Source: Euclidia mi (taxonomy: Eukaryota; Arthropoda; Insecta; Lepidoptera; Erebidae). From it: 64,000 nucleotides of DNA. The notes under the pieces are model-generated. The model was not told where the DNA came from. It saw only the letters and a program-made list of their open reading frames with translations, and ran no database searches. The DNA is taken from positions 91,464,729 through 91,528,728 of the forward strand of contig OX123183.2 of the NCBI GenBank assembly GCA_944739405.2. Direction: 5' to 3'. Position numbers and translations under genes: made by a program. Below, piece after piece: positions 47,504 through 59,265 of the stretch (positions are counted from its first letter, which is position 1; each line of letters starts with the position of its first letter).

Positions 47504-47924
47504 TACTTATCCAAATTACAGCTGTAGAAACAAACATGATAACTAATGAATAAAAACAATCGTTAACGTGTCTATTCACGAATCTTTGTTTAATAATAGA
47601 GTGATTGATACTTACCGACAATACAAAATATAAAACGATCAGCAAGCCACAAAACCTACAATAGCGCAACCAGTCAGGTGAAAGCGCAAGCAAGAGCGAG
47701 ACAAGCATAATTCCAAACGTAGCAGATATATAGCAAGCAACGCGATCAACAATGAAATGGGCATAGTCTAACAAACAAAGAGGTGTCCAACGCACAAGCA
47801 CAGCAGATATGCTAAACCTTTTAAAGCAGTTGGTTGTATCATAGAACTTATAAGCAATAATAGCAATACACAAATGACTAAATATTACAAATAAACTAGC
47901 ATGCAAAAATAAAAACAAGGACAT
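47496..47924 (-). CDS. Hydrophobic ORF between LINE ORF1 and ORF2 (142 residues, about four membrane segments)
   Basis: I do not recognise this protein. The ATG at 47924 lies 14 nt after the ORF1 stop, and its TAA (47496-47498) overlaps the ORF2 start by 8 nt (ATGGCTAA). The frame stays open for 142 codons in AT-rich DNA. Hydrophobic segments lie at about residues 3-25 (LFLFLHASLFVIFSHLCIAI), 62-81 (ISATFGIMLVSLLLAL), 91-107 (FCGLLIVLYFVLSVSI) and 124-139 (FYSLVIMFVSTAVIWI). The order ORF1-membrane ORF-ORF2 with stop/start overlap suggests coupled translation, as in the termination-reinitiation known for SART1-type LINEs. It may instead be an inter-ORF leader that happens to be open. Confidence 0.5.
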   Translation of the reverse strand: MSLFLFLHASLFVIFSHLCIAIIAYKFYDTTNCFKRFSISAVLVRWTPLCLLDYAHFIVDRVACYISATFGIMLVSLLLALSPDWLRYCRFCGLLIVLYFVLSVSINHSIIKQRFVNRHVNDCFYSLVIMFVSTAVIWISNG

Positions 47925-47938
47925 GAATGGGTGACACT

Positions 47939-48856
47939 TTAAAGTAATTTGTTTAAATCGGACTCTTTACGTATAATAAACGATTTACTGGTGTTATTTT
48001 TACGTACATGTATTTTACCGTGTTTCACCCATACATAGTCATAATTCCTTTCCTTAGCAAGTTGTTTAGTTTTCGTTAACAATTTTTTAGAGTCCGCGCT
48101 CAGGTGATCGTTAACATAGATACGATGGCCTCCTTGTATGTCCGACAGATCCTTTACCATGCGTGCGGCAGATATAAAATCCTCTTTTATATAGCGATTG
48201 AGAAAACTAACGACTATTAATTTTTCATTGGTACTATGCATAGGTACCCTGGAAATATAATTAATCTGCGTCTTCGGACAGACGTAATCAATCTTACGAC
48301 CAATGGCATCCAAAATGGAGAATAAATTTTCATCCTTTTTGAAAGGAACTCCTTTGGTCTCCACGTTATTCAGACGAGAACGCTGTTCCTGATGGAGAAA
48401 ATCATGTTTAATTCGCGATATATCTGCTTGCATCGAGTCGAATCTCTCCTGAATCTTATCAAATTCAGCTGCTTTTGTTTCAAGTTCCTGTATTCTATTG
48501 CCAAAGTCTTCAAGTTTTTCATTAGAATGGGCATACGCATCCTTTAACTCCACCAAATCGCTTTTGATAGCACGAATATCCTCAATCAGGACGGGTAAGC
48601 TCTGCAGCTGCAGCTTAATGGAGCGTATCTCAGAAAGCATTATGTCATACGAAGTAGTAGACGGTTCAGGAGTAAGCGCTTTCGGTGAGGAGGAGATTCT
48701 GCATTTAGGGCACTTCCACTGAGCTCTCCTGTCAGATCCCAGTTTTCTCCAGCCCGATTCTGAGATACTTGCGCATGTAAAATCAAGCTCCTTCTTGCAG
48801 CTAGCGCACTGAGCGCCATCAGTAAAATGGACGTTACATACTGCACACGTCTTCAT
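47939..48856 (-). CDS. LINE ORF1: PHD-like zinc finger, coiled coil and FP-type domain
   Basis: ORF1 proteins of these LINEs bind the element RNA and form the ribonucleoprotein. The 305-residue frame starts at the ATG at 48856. Residues 4-52 hold a Cys-rich PHD-like finger (C4, C7, C17, C20, C28, C49, C52). Residues about 75-160 look like a coiled coil (IRSIKLQLQSLPVLIEDIRA, FGNRIQELETKAAEFDKIQE). The C-terminal third (PKTQINYISRVPMHSTNEKL, VVSFLNRYIKEDFISAARMV, YVNDHLSADSKKLLTKTKQL) resembles the baculovirus FP-like domain found in ORF1 of several insect LINEs. The frame is intact and ends with TAA at 47939, 14 nt before the next ATG. Confidence 0.85.
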   Translation of the reverse strand: MKTCAVCNVHFTDGAQCASCKKELDFTCASISESGWRKLGSDRRAQWKCPKCRISSSPKALTPEPSTTSYDIMLSEIRSIKLQLQSLPVLIEDIRAIKSDLVELKDAYAHSNEKLEDFGNRIQELETKAAEFDKIQERFDSMQADISRIKHDFLHQEQRSRLNNVETKGVPFKKDENLFSILDAIGRKIDYVCPKTQINYISRVPMHSTNEKLIVVSFLNRYIKEDFISAARMVKDLSDIQGGHRIYVNDHLSADSKKLLTKTKQLAKERNYDYVWVKHGKIHVRKNNTSKSFIIRKESDLNKLL

Positions 48857-49280
48857 TATGAAGTAGATTTACGGATTACGTCAAAAAAATATATATATTT
48901 TCTTCTAGTATGGTTCGGTTTGCAACCGTACTGTGCAATTGCGCTCCCACACTAAACGTAGTTTAAATAACTTTTTCATGAGATTCAAAAATGCTTGATG
49001 TGAAGGTTACTTTGACCCGTGGACAACTTTGGCCCTAAGGCTAAGGATGTGCCCAATGACAATAACTGGAACGCGCCCACAGTCAATGCGCTTAGGTTGG
49101 TATCACTGTTTGTATTTATAATGTTATTGATTGATGACTAACGACTTTTGAAAAGTTTGTTTACTACTGTTTGAAAATTTCTTGTATCCGCACTAACACA
49201 ACTGCGACTAAGTTATATAGCACTTCGCCACTCCACTAAACGCAATTGTTCGGTCACTTCCACAGGCGATTGATTTATTA

Positions 49281-50566
49281 TTGTCACTTTCACTGAGATG
49301 AATATTTGATTATAAATGATCTAAACGTCAATTAAATTGGTGGAAAACGATATCACTGAAGAACTAAGTTATTCAGAGTATAATTATATTACTTAAAACG
49401 ATATTGAAGCAGCTATAATATTTTATTTAAACTTTATTTACGGGGCTAATGTTTACTCACGGTAGTGTTGCCACTATGATGCAAATTGTATTTTACAAAA
49501 CAATTCCTTCCTGGTTTATTGCACAAACGTAGTAAGCATTTGAAACACATTACTATAGCTTGGCCTGTGACACGAAATTTACATCTTTCTTTCGAGGCAA
49601 AAACTGGAAAACGGCCAACCTCATCATACCTTCCATCCGGTGGGGTTCTTGGTGGTCAAGTTGCCTGTATTATTTTGGGTGTAGCATATTCACAATTTTT
49701 GAGCGCACACGGTACGGACAACTATGATGCAAAATGATGCTTATTATGCGAGAAGTGACAGCACGTGAGGTGAAGTGGCAGCACGTGAGGTGAGGTGAAG
49801 GATATTCAATCAACATGCATGTCATAGAGTTCTCTGTACTATAATGCTCTTGAGAGACATGTGACGTCTGTCAAGCGGCACTATAATCTATCCCATCTCT
49901 TTTTTGGAAAAGAGCTGTGCTAATAAGTGTATTTTTTATAAAGAAGTAAACGATTTACATGTATATTTTTCAGAATACAATTTTATGATATCTTAAATTA
50001 AGAACTTAACTAGTTTAACTTTGTCGCAATATTTAGCGGGTCCCATCAGCTTAAAAATATATTTGTTAAAAGACATAATCTATCATTCCATTTTTTGCAA
50101 TTACTGAGTTCACCATCATACTTTGACGTGCTTCATTGATTTTATACAAATTTTAATCAATTTGAAACGACCTTGTTCGCAGACAAACCTGAATCGCATT
50201 TCGTCTTACAATTTAACACGATTGAATCTCGCTGTCCATAAAAATTTCCACTTATCTCCATTCTACGACTGTTCTTCGCCGCTCGACATTCATTCTACAT
50301 GAAATTTTACTATTACAAAATACATTTTGGCATATAGAATATAGCATGGTTCAGTACTTTATTCTGTTTGTCAAAGTAATATTGTTCTAACACGGATATT
50401 GAATAATGTGGGTGACGCAGGATACTATGTGTATCGAGTTTATATTGAGTTTGCAATGTAATAGTACTTTGATACAACAGAGCACTTTGATAGATATCTA
50501 CATCTATCAAAGTATATTGTGAAAGGATTTTTGCAAAAGGTAATAGAAAACATTGAATTGTTAATT
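49281..50566. other. No recognised gene
   Basis: AT-rich. A short stretch at 49750-49800 repeats gcacgtgaggtga twice. At 49850-49940 there is a faint match to the dispersed repeat at 42920 (agacatgtgacgtctgtcaa). Confidence 0.45.
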
Positions 50567-50830
50567 ATCGCTTGTCCCGTGCCTCGGAGAGCACGTTAAG
50601 CCGTCGGTCCCGGTTGTCATGAAGATCTTTGACAGTCGTTACAGGGCGTCAGTACCTTCTAAATAAACTGACACTAGTCTAAACCATGGAATATCGCTAT
50701 CCGGTCGGGTTGCGTAGGTCAGACAGGCAGTCGCTCTGTGGAAAAGCTAATATTCAGCCAAATCCGGTTAGACTAGAAAGCGGACCCCAGATTGAAACTG
50801 GGATAACGCTAAGAGAAAGAAGAATAGAAA
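50567..50830 (+). mobile_element. SINE family B, 5'-truncated copy
   Basis: It starts inside the family (cgcttgtcccgtgcctcgga) and runs through taagccgtcggtcccggttg, gtcgggttgcgtaggtcaga and gttagactagaaagcggacc to aacgctaagag. The tRNA-like head is missing. Confidence 0.82.
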
Positions 50831-51189
50831 ACATTGTAGCTGGTCTCAAAAAACTAGATTTATCATATTTAGTTGTTGCTGAAGGTAGTGTAAGTTTGTG
50901 TCTACTCTCTACAAGTAAAAACTTCTGTACTTAATGAAAAGTACCTACGCATGTCCGTAGACGATACAAAATTACCGAAGTACCGGGTAATTTGTTAATT
51001 AAAAACCCAAAATAATTTTCGCTTTTTTCTCCAGTGCGCTATTACCTACCGTAAGTTACTCAGTTAATTTTCTCATGGCTAAAATATCCCCAGCAGCATC
51101 GGTAGAATTTAGTTGTTGAAGTTAGTTGTCATGTTTTTCACTTAGTTTACACAGAAACACTTATGAAGGTCAAAACATATTATATACTA
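50831..51189. other. No recognised feature
   Basis: AT-rich non-coding stretch. Confidence 0.45.
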
Positions 51190-51410
51190 GCTCATTCCAC
51201 AGTTACATCTGCGTTACTTAACGCTCTGCGCCCTTGGCTCATAGAGTGATGCCACATAGCTTGCCTTATATATATAAATTTGCTATCCAACACAAAAATA
51301 ATTATTTCAATCGGACTAGTGGTTCCTGAGATTAGCACGTTCAAAAAAACAAACATACAAACCAACTCTTCAGTTTTGTAGTTCGAATAAACAGTATGGC
51401 TGTGACTACC
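51190..51410 (-). repeat. Dispersed repeat fragment
   Basis: It contains atatatataaatttgctatc, aatcggactagtggttcctg and agattagcacgttcaaa, phrases I associate with a frequent repeat of lepidopteran genomes. Borders and class are uncertain. Confidence 0.45.
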
Positions 51411-52344
51411 CACAAAAAATTTAGGTATCTTCTATCTAAATTCTAAGAGGGTGCATAGATATATACCCATTCAATCATCCGACAAGCTCCACCAAAAGAT
51501 CGTATCGTATCGTAGCCACATAAATAACCCTGTGAGTCGGCGTTGAGTCAAGTTTCCAAAGTTCCCGAACACATGGATCGGGGTGCGGTCACAAATGACC
51601 GTGAACAACAGATTTTTTACAGTGTTTGCCACACGGCGTTAAATGTGGTAAAGACGCTGTGCTCTCAGCATGAGGTACGTGGTATGTGTAAAAGTGTTGA
51701 CGCAGTGGTGTGGAAACGTTATTTGTAATATCAATTTTGAGCGAAAAATACTAAAATATGCTACTTAGTCCATAGTAATTGTTTATCAATAAGTAGACTT
51801 AAAGTTACTTCACTATTTTGACGTTAGGAGAAATATATTTTTAGGTATTCTAGTAATTCAAAATATACTGCACGGATGTCGTACTTAGCGTTTAAGCGGT
51901 CACCATACCGCATAATAACGCACCGTGTGTTGTGATATAAATCTCCACAACACACACGAGAGAGCACTTCATGTCAATTTAAGTGAGATTCACAAATTGA
52001 TGTTTTAAGTGTTCTTTATGTCCGTTTCTTTAACATTTTTAAAGACTCCTGCGACACATGACTTATAAATAGAGCCGGAAAGGCGTTCAAAAATTCTTTT
52101 TTGCTGCGACCTACATCTGAAGTATATCTAAAGTTACACTTGCAACAACAATTAGCTAATTAAGAAATATTGTTAAAAAGTCATCAAAAATAACATAGAC
52201 ATAAAACACGTAATTGTTCCCAAAGGGATAAATAGACATGCAATCCAACAATTCGTAACCTACTTTCAACTTCCGTAGAGCAATGTCTATGGGTAGTCTA
52301 TCAGACCAATTTCCAAAATCCATTCTAGCGGACAAAAAACACAA
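51411..52344. other. No recognised gene
   Basis: AT-rich. The short open frames here lack support. Confidence 0.45.
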
Positions 52345-52534
52345 TCTGTATATATAAAATTCTTGCGTTACTGACTGACTGACTGACAAGCTACAGCTAA
52401 AACTATTGGGCACAGGAAGCTGAAATTTGGCATGTATGTTCCTTGGCGACCGTAGAGGTGCACTAAGAAGCGATTGCCCGAAATTCTTGGAACGAGCAGA
52501 AACGGTTAAATTTTATGCTGCGGGTATCCTCTAG
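52345..52534 (+). mobile_element. Small non-autonomous Helitron
   Basis: It is preceded by A, starts TCTGTATATATAAAATTC, continues gcgttactgactgactgac and ends CTAG before T. Its body is related to 27791-27997 on the opposite strand. Confidence 0.75.
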
Positions 52535-53899
52535 TTATCAGATGAAATATATAATATTCAACCCTATCGAACTTAAAACATTCAAAATTACGCGTGGAAC
52601 AAAAGGAATCTTCCGCCATTAGGTAAATAAAACATCGTACCTACAGATGTCTTCCAAATTGTCCTTATCGTAGAAAAACATAGCTTATATCAATGTATTA
52701 ATAAAAAATATGATGATAGTCGAGTGGGTCGTGTCACGACCAGAGCAACACGACTCCTTGCTCTCCCACTTGATTAGTTTCGTACAATGCTTGAACAAAC
52801 AATAATATAAAGTCAGGTACCATTGTTAAAGAGAAATAATTTCACTTACGTACCAACAGTCCTCTGACCGCAGCTGTACGACGCCATTCGGGTTTTTCCT
52901 TCCATTAACAGCATTTTAATGCTTCGGCGAAAACAAGAAATGGATTCGCTGGCAGGCTCAATTTTTTTGATCGTTTAATAATTGGCTTATGCGATTTTCG
53001 AACGCGGCAATATAGACAGAAAATAATCGAAATATGAAATATGAGTGCTGAAGTGCGTAAATGTAGTGATCTAATAAAAAGTGAGTAAACGCGACCTAAT
53101 ATGCTTAAACACATGTTCGAACGAAACGACGTAAATGGCCATCGTAACATGTTCAGGATTGTAAAATTGTACCATAAAATAAATTTAATATAAATCCAGA
53201 ATAGAGGCGACACATAAAATTGGAGTAAATCACCGAAAGTCAGGCGCTAGAGACGTTTACAGCCTCAGAGGCTGTTAGTTCCGGAAATGTGTCGGGATCG
53301 CGGACACCACTCAAAACGCGCAATGACATATGATGCATGATATACGAAAATGATGATATACGAAGACGGCCAGAAATTGGAACAAAGAAAGAGATCCGAA
53401 TGAAGTTTTTGCTGTCGTCTTATTAATTTAATATTACATAAAATGGTTATTAGGTTAGTAAAAACCACCTATGTTCAGTTACATTACAGCCGCTATAAAC
53501 TACCTTACGTGCCTGTACATTTGAAATTTTATTTACAGCCATAAAAATATTTACGTTTTAAAATTACAATAAGCAGAGTACACTCCATTGCTGCCGACGT
53601 TTTAATTATACGATTTACGAAAGGTTGTAAAAATAAAACTACAATAAATTTTACTGGTACCGGGTGCCCCGTGGCAATAAATTTTCCATCTAACTTTACC
53701 CGTACAAAGGTTATAAAATGTAAATTAATAAATATGTTGACGTAAAATGTTCATATTACAACGAACTTTTGACTGTAGTGTTGCTATTACAAAAGTATTT
53801 GTTTTTTTAGATAACTTATTACGTACAGTATGTTGTGTTATTTATTTTGTGGTTTTCTTTGTACATAAATATTTTGCGAATTACCTCATTGCTGAAATG
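52535..53899. other. No recognised gene
   Basis: AT-rich with only short, unsupported open frames. Confidence 0.5.
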
Positions 53900-54068
53900 G
53901 GTGAGTAGGTGTAATATGCCAGTGTGGGTAAGATGCCACAACGCTGTATTTTCTAACTTTGTGGCACAGATGGAGACACAGTGCGCATTTTTTGCTCCAT
54001 TCGGCCTTTCGTCAAGGTGGTTCGAACGGGAACGCGATATCATTAATTATTATTGTTATAATTTTAAG

Positions 54069-54375
54069 GTAAGAACTGAAAATACTATACTTTTTATAAA
54101 ATTTATGTTATTTAGAACGCCAATAGAACATTTTTTGCTAATATTTATCAATGGATCGTGTTGATTTATCATGATTTACTTAGTAACCTTCTTAATTAGG
54201 TTGCTAATTTCGTTCGCGAGGACGCCATTTTTATTTGACATCATGTGACAGCTAGTTTTATGTGTTGGGTTTATATGCCAGTTGATACAGCGGGGCATGA
54301 TGCCATGTGGCATTTTACCCTGACCGGGTGGCGTCTTACCCGTAAGGCTATTCAAGTTTCTTGTAATTTTTTTAG
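54069..54375 (+). other. Possible 5' UTR intron of the pogo-like transposase
   Basis: A donor aag|gtaaga at 54069 and an acceptor ttttttag|gt ending at 54375 bracket 307 nt just upstream of the ATG at 54383. This is inferred from consensus only. Confidence 0.35.
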
Positions 54376-54382
54376 GTGAACA

Positions 54383-56212
54383 ATGCCTCGCCGGTACGTA
54401 CGCAAGACTGAGCGAGGATCATGGACGGAAGAAAGTTTAGTGAGTGCTGCAGATGAGGTCAAAACTGGTCAAAATACTCTCTGGAAAGCAGCCATGAAGT
54501 ATGGGATACCATATCGTACACTACAGCGCCGTAAAAAAAATAACAACTTGGTGAAAGGTTACCTGGGTCCTAGTTGTTGTTTGGGTAAATACAAAGCTGA
54601 GCTAGTAGAATATATAAAAAAAATTGGAAGGTGTAGGATACCCACCGACTTCATTAACGGTGCGAAAGCTGGCATACTCGTTTGCTGAAAAAAATGGCAT
54701 AAAACACCGATTCAACTGTGAAAACAAACTGGCAGGACGAGATTGGTTTAATTCCTTCTTGAGACGTAATCCAACGCTAACTATTAGAAAAGCCGAAGGA
54801 GTATCATTCGCTCGTGGCCTTGGTATGAATAGGCAGGAAGTTAGTAATTATTTCGACATACTGAAAGAATTATTAGATCATCATGGCCTAGTGGGAAAGC
54901 CTAGTAAAATCTTCAACATGGATGAAAGTGGTCTACAGCTCAACAATGATCCCGGCGAGGTAGTGGCTACCAAAGGGGCAAAAGACGTGCATATATTAAC
55001 CTCTGCAGAAAAAGGCGAAACAATAAGTATTCTTGCGTGCTGTAACGCTGAAGGAAGATTTCTACCACCATATTGTGTGTTTAAAGGGATAAGGAAAAAA
55101 AAAGAATTTGAAAAAAAGAATTTGTAAAAATGGGAAAGAAGTCTGCCTACGTCAATGCTGAAATATTTCTCGAATGGCTTAAGGCACATTTTTGTCCTAG
55201 AAAGGAGCCTGGCAAAGTTTTACTGATCTTAGACGGCCACAGTTCACATTGCTCGGATGTACGTGTGTTAGATTTTGCATTTGAAAATGACATTGTGTTA
55301 TCGTGCCTACCCAGCCACACCACACATTACCTACAACCTCTGGACCGCAGTTTTTTCAAACCATTGAAATTATACTGGAAAAAGGCCGTATCAAACTGGA
55401 TTTTTAATCACCCAGGTCGCCGTTTGACCAGATATCAATTTGGAGGACTTTTAAATTATGCTTGGACTATGGCTGCAACAATTGAAAATGGAGTTTCTGG
55501 TTTTAAGGGTATCTTTCCATTTAATCCGGAAGAGATACCAGACTACGCTTTTTCTATTTCTGACAGCGCAAGAGTACAAAATGTCTCAATTACTCATTCG
55601 GGAACTATACAGGTTTCTCAGTCAATGATTTCTACAGCAAGTGATTTGCCAGCTACCCGGGAAACAATACTGCTTCCTGAACCCCACACTACTGCAATAA
55701 CAACCGCTTTAGCTGAAGAAACAAATTATAACAGCCCAACCACAGAATGTGAACCTATACCTGGATGTTCAAATGATTTTCAATCGCCTTCTACGTCTAG
55801 TTTTGAATCAATCAGACCTATTCCACTCATGCTTCAACCTAAAATATCAAACCGCAAACAGCATGCGAAAGTGCTAACAAATAAAGATCACATTGAAAAA
55901 ATCAGGCAAAAAACTATTTTAAGAAAGGAAAAACAAGCCAAAAAGAAAGCCCCATCCAAAAAGAAAACAAAAATAATAAAAAAGAAAAGAATAAACGATA
56001 GTGAGAGTGAATCATCAGCTGATTCTCTTCCAGCTCTAGATGATTCGACAAGTGGAGAAGAAGATACGGACAGTTATTGTGGTGTCTGTGAATTATATGT
56101 TTATGATAAAAATGGACCTAGGTGCGATTGGGTGCAATGCTCTTCATGCAAGAAGTGGATGCATGAAGACTGTTGCCAGAAAGGAGATTGCCCAATATGC
56201 ATGACTGATTAG
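54383..56212 (+). pseudogene. pogo-type transposase with C-terminal PHD-like finger, two frame breaks
   Basis: This would cut and paste the element. The N-terminus (54383-54620) has a pipsqueak-type helix-turn-helix (SWTEESLVSAADEVK, MKYGIPYRTLQRRKK). After a one-base slip in an A-run near 54620 comes the CENP-B-type second DNA-binding domain (GRDWFNSFLRRNPTLTIRKA) and the start of the DDE domain with FNMDESGLQL. A second break lies in A-rich sequence at about 55100-55130. The rest is open from 55130 to 56212: LLILDGHSSH and HYLQPLDRSFFKPLK give the other catalytic acids. A basic Lys-rich tract follows, then a Cys-His cluster (YCGVCELY ... VQCSSCKKWMHEDCC ... CPIC) like a PHD finger. The catalytic D-D-D is present but the frame is broken. 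Confidence 0.87.
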
Positions 56213-56297
56213 AAACTGATATGCCCGACTGATTAGAAACTGATACTTAAAAACACAAAATATTTAAATAACTTTAATAATGACAATTTAATTATTA

Positions 56298-56620
56298 CAA
56301 TAGGGTATTTGACTAAAAAAATCAAATAAGTCCGTCAGTTAGATTATCGAAAAATATTGGATACGTATTTTTTGTTTTTTCAAATCAGTAAAAAATTACG
56401 AAGATAAAACGCATCAAAGATGGAGAAACGTCTAGGAGTGGGGGTTTGTAACGTCACTTGCCAGTAAAAAGTGTACTGGCAAGTGACGTCACACGAGTTT
56501 TCAGCGAAGTTTGTAGTGTTAATTTTTTGTTTACGTGACTAAAGAAAAAATACGTATCCAATATTTTTCGATAATCTAACTGACGGACTAATTAGATTTT
56601 TTTAGTCAAATACCCTATTG
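56298..56620. mobile_element. 323-bp palindromic MITE, TA target
   Basis: The left end caatagggtatttgactaaa and the right end tttagtcaaataccctattg are exact inverses. Complementarity continues for about 80 bp through gtccgtcagttagattatcg and aatattggatacgtattttt. TA flanks both sides. It lies 85 bp after the stop of the pogo-like transposase and is the cleaner relative of 6867-7178. Confidence 0.93.
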
Positions 56621-56966
56621 TAAAACTGATTGTTGACTGATTAACTTTAATAACTAATTGTTGACTGATTATTATTAAGTAAAATGGTGCATTTATGTGA
56701 TGGAAGCACATCAGTAGTTATTATACGCATCTTACCCCCAGGTGTGTTGCATTTTACCCACGCATGTGGGGGAGATGCCACTTTTTTGAGTTTTTAAAAA
56801 TCTTTTTTTAAATTATTTAGAGGTGTAAATGTTGAGATTTTGTTTTGTTTACAGATTATTATTAAACCACTGATTATTACCAGGATGAAAAGTTTTTTAT
56901 TTTAATTAATTTTTATTACGAATTTGTGCTTTAAACCTTAAGTATGGCGTTTTACACCGACTTACC

Positions 56967-59265
56967 TATGCTTTTTGCATAACATATATATTTTGAGGAC
57001 CTAACCAGGTGCGAAAAATCACAGGTATCAAATTGAGACAAAATTACGAGGGGGTACACAATAAGCACTTGGCTACAAAATATAATAGGTGAGTTTAAAT
57101 TGTATCAACATTTTAACAATGCACAGTCATTTTCGATAGTGTCGATTATACCTGAAAATGTTATTGTAATATCTTTCGAGATTGCAATATAATGATGTAA
57201 AGTATAGTGTAGATTTTCTCTGTATCCATACGACGTGTGGGATCGCTCAGCTCCGCGTGGTTTCGGTGTGGGCTATTGAAGCCATCTCATTATTTCCCGT
57301 GCACCGTCGTCCGTCGGCTAGATAGGTCGCTAAGGGCTTAAATTATTATCGGTTATTTGAGGAAACGACCATACTAAGTTAGTGTATGATGTTACCATAT
57401 TGGCTTATTTTGTATATTAATTTAATAAATCTTGATTTATAGCCGCTATTTTGATTTGTAAATTTATTTTTAACTTGTCTAGCGCTGTAGTTTAGGCAAT
57501 ATATTCAGTATAACAATTGGTTTATAAATAAAGTTTCAGAATTCGAAGTAGAATATAATATTTCAGGAACAAAACCGTTTTGTTTCAAAAACAGAAGGTA
57601 GGTACATTTGTTGCGCAAACGTTTTACATTTTTGTAAAAATGTGTTATATTTTATCTTTATTTGTGCTTAAAGTTTTAAACTAATTAAATTGATTCTCGT
57701 GATTTACAATAGATAACTACGTTCCTCCTTTGAGGTCATGCCCAAACATTCGCATGTCGTCATCACCATAATAAAATTATGCTTAGCAATATACGTAGTT
57801 GGTGTCACAAGCATTCTGCGCCGGACGATATGCGTCCCCAACAATTGTTTATCTGTTGCGAAAGGAATGTGCCGAGCTTGCAGGGATTATGAAACATCAA
57901 CGCCATACACGCAACAGTCGCACTGGCGCTTTACAGTTTAGAGACAGTCGGATGAAATCTAGAACAGATTAGTTTTAATCTGTGGTAGCTATTAGCTAGA
58001 GACATTTAATGGGGGAACATTTTACCGTATCGAAGCTTACAGATATGATCCACACAGAAAAAAAGCGTACTTTACAAACGATTGGTCGAAGTTCAGGTGG
58101 ATTTTATGTTAGTTGTTTCATAAATATTTTTAAATCACAAAATAATCATTTAATTGCAAGATTTCTTTAACGAACTAAATCTAGTAGGTAGTGCCTGGAG
58201 CTGGCATATTTTGCCATAACTATTATGACTAAAACTGTCTTTCGACTTCGAGTTCAATATTTTGATATAGGTAATCGTTGTTAAAGTTGCCTAGACAATT
58301 TTAAAAACAGCATACTAATTTATTTCCATATAGTAAAAAATCTACTAAAGAAAATTATTCGATATCTGCCAAACGTATGCGTGGGATGATAACTTTTCTA
58401 CTATGCTTCGTATAATATGAAGACCTTATAAGTATTTTTATCTATATAAGAAAAATTACTACGTCTAACTGTCTTTTCGTAATAAGCTGCAGTTTGTAGT
58501 TTTAATGTCCAAATTATGCCGGAACTACGAAGATCCTTAACAACCTAAAGTAATTAATATGCGCAGAATGTTCGCGACATCGCAGCAATCCAAACTTATT
58601 TGAACAAAAGCAGGCATATGATACCTTAGTAACTCAGCAGTTAACAGACACAAAAAAGCATTTATAAAATATAATCTACTAAGTTTTTCCCGCCACTTAG
58701 CTCAGGTATGAGGTACCCTATGTCCCCATCTGTCAGGCATACAAATTAAACAGGTATACAGGTACTAAAACAAAACTTCATAATGTAAAACCGTAACTAA
58801 CAGACAAACTCGTATTCATAATATTAGTAAAAGTATAATATCTAGTATTAGGTACCACAAAAATATAGGTACTAATATCTTAGCAAACAAAAAAGAAGAT
58901 TCCGACGAATTGAGAACCTCCTCCTTTTTTTGAAGTCGGTTAATAAAAGAAATAACCGAAAAAGTGCTCATAATAAATGATATCTACCATATATTAGCGC
59001 AGAAAGAGCAATAGGCACTCATAGAACTGTGTCACCTTCACGCAGTTTGAGCCCAGAGCAATATTATTTGCGACATTTACACCGCTAAGCCAGACGTATG
59101 GCCCATTTGTCGTATCATGCGGACGGCAACACGTAACTCATGGGCCGCGCATTAATATCCGCCAAATGTGCACTTATGTCCAAAAATTAAAGTAATACAC
59201 GTATTTATTCGCTTCCTTTTGACGTGAATGTGATATTGGACCCTACTTGTGACGTGTGTTATAAC
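56967..59265. other. No recognised gene; one dispersed-repeat fragment
   Basis: AT-rich. At 58880-58950 lies gattccgacgaattgagaac and cctttttttgaagtcggtt, a common repeat end also hinted at near 15670. A 67-codon frame at 57738-57941 has no support. Confidence 0.5.

Larger units (their letters stand above)
44395..49280 (-). mobile_element. Nearly intact, apparently full-length Jockey/CR1-type LINE with three ORFs
   Basis: On the minus strand: 5' UTR (about 49280-48857), ORF1 (48856-47939), a middle ORF (47924-47496), ORF2 (47503-44588 with one stop) and a 3' UTR ending in an aaataaataaat tail at about 44395. ORF1 has a PHD-like finger plus an FP-type domain; ORF2 has endonuclease and reverse transcriptase. 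A single nonsense codon in 4.9 kb implies a young copy. The 5' end is an estimate, since no target duplication was identified. Confidence 0.85.
53900..56966 (+). mobile_element. pogo/Tigger-like transposon with candidate 22-bp inverted ends
   Basis: The left segment 53900-53921 (begins ggtgagtaggtgtaat) matches the reverse complement of 56945-56966 (begins ggtaagtcggtgtaaa) at 18 of 22 positions. The segment encloses a pogo-type transposase. Related GGGTAAGATGCCA / TGGCATTTTACCC motifs recur just inside both ends (53924-53938, 54300-54345, 56728-56790) and look like subterminal binding sites. A later MITE sits at 56298-56620. A TA target duplication cannot be confirmed, so the exact ends are tentative. 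Confidence 0.65.

Noticed and set aside
57738..57941. 67-codon frame with a hydrophobic start, possible secreted peptide
   Set aside because: No clear signal-peptide cleavage site or cysteine pattern, and nothing nearby supports transcription.
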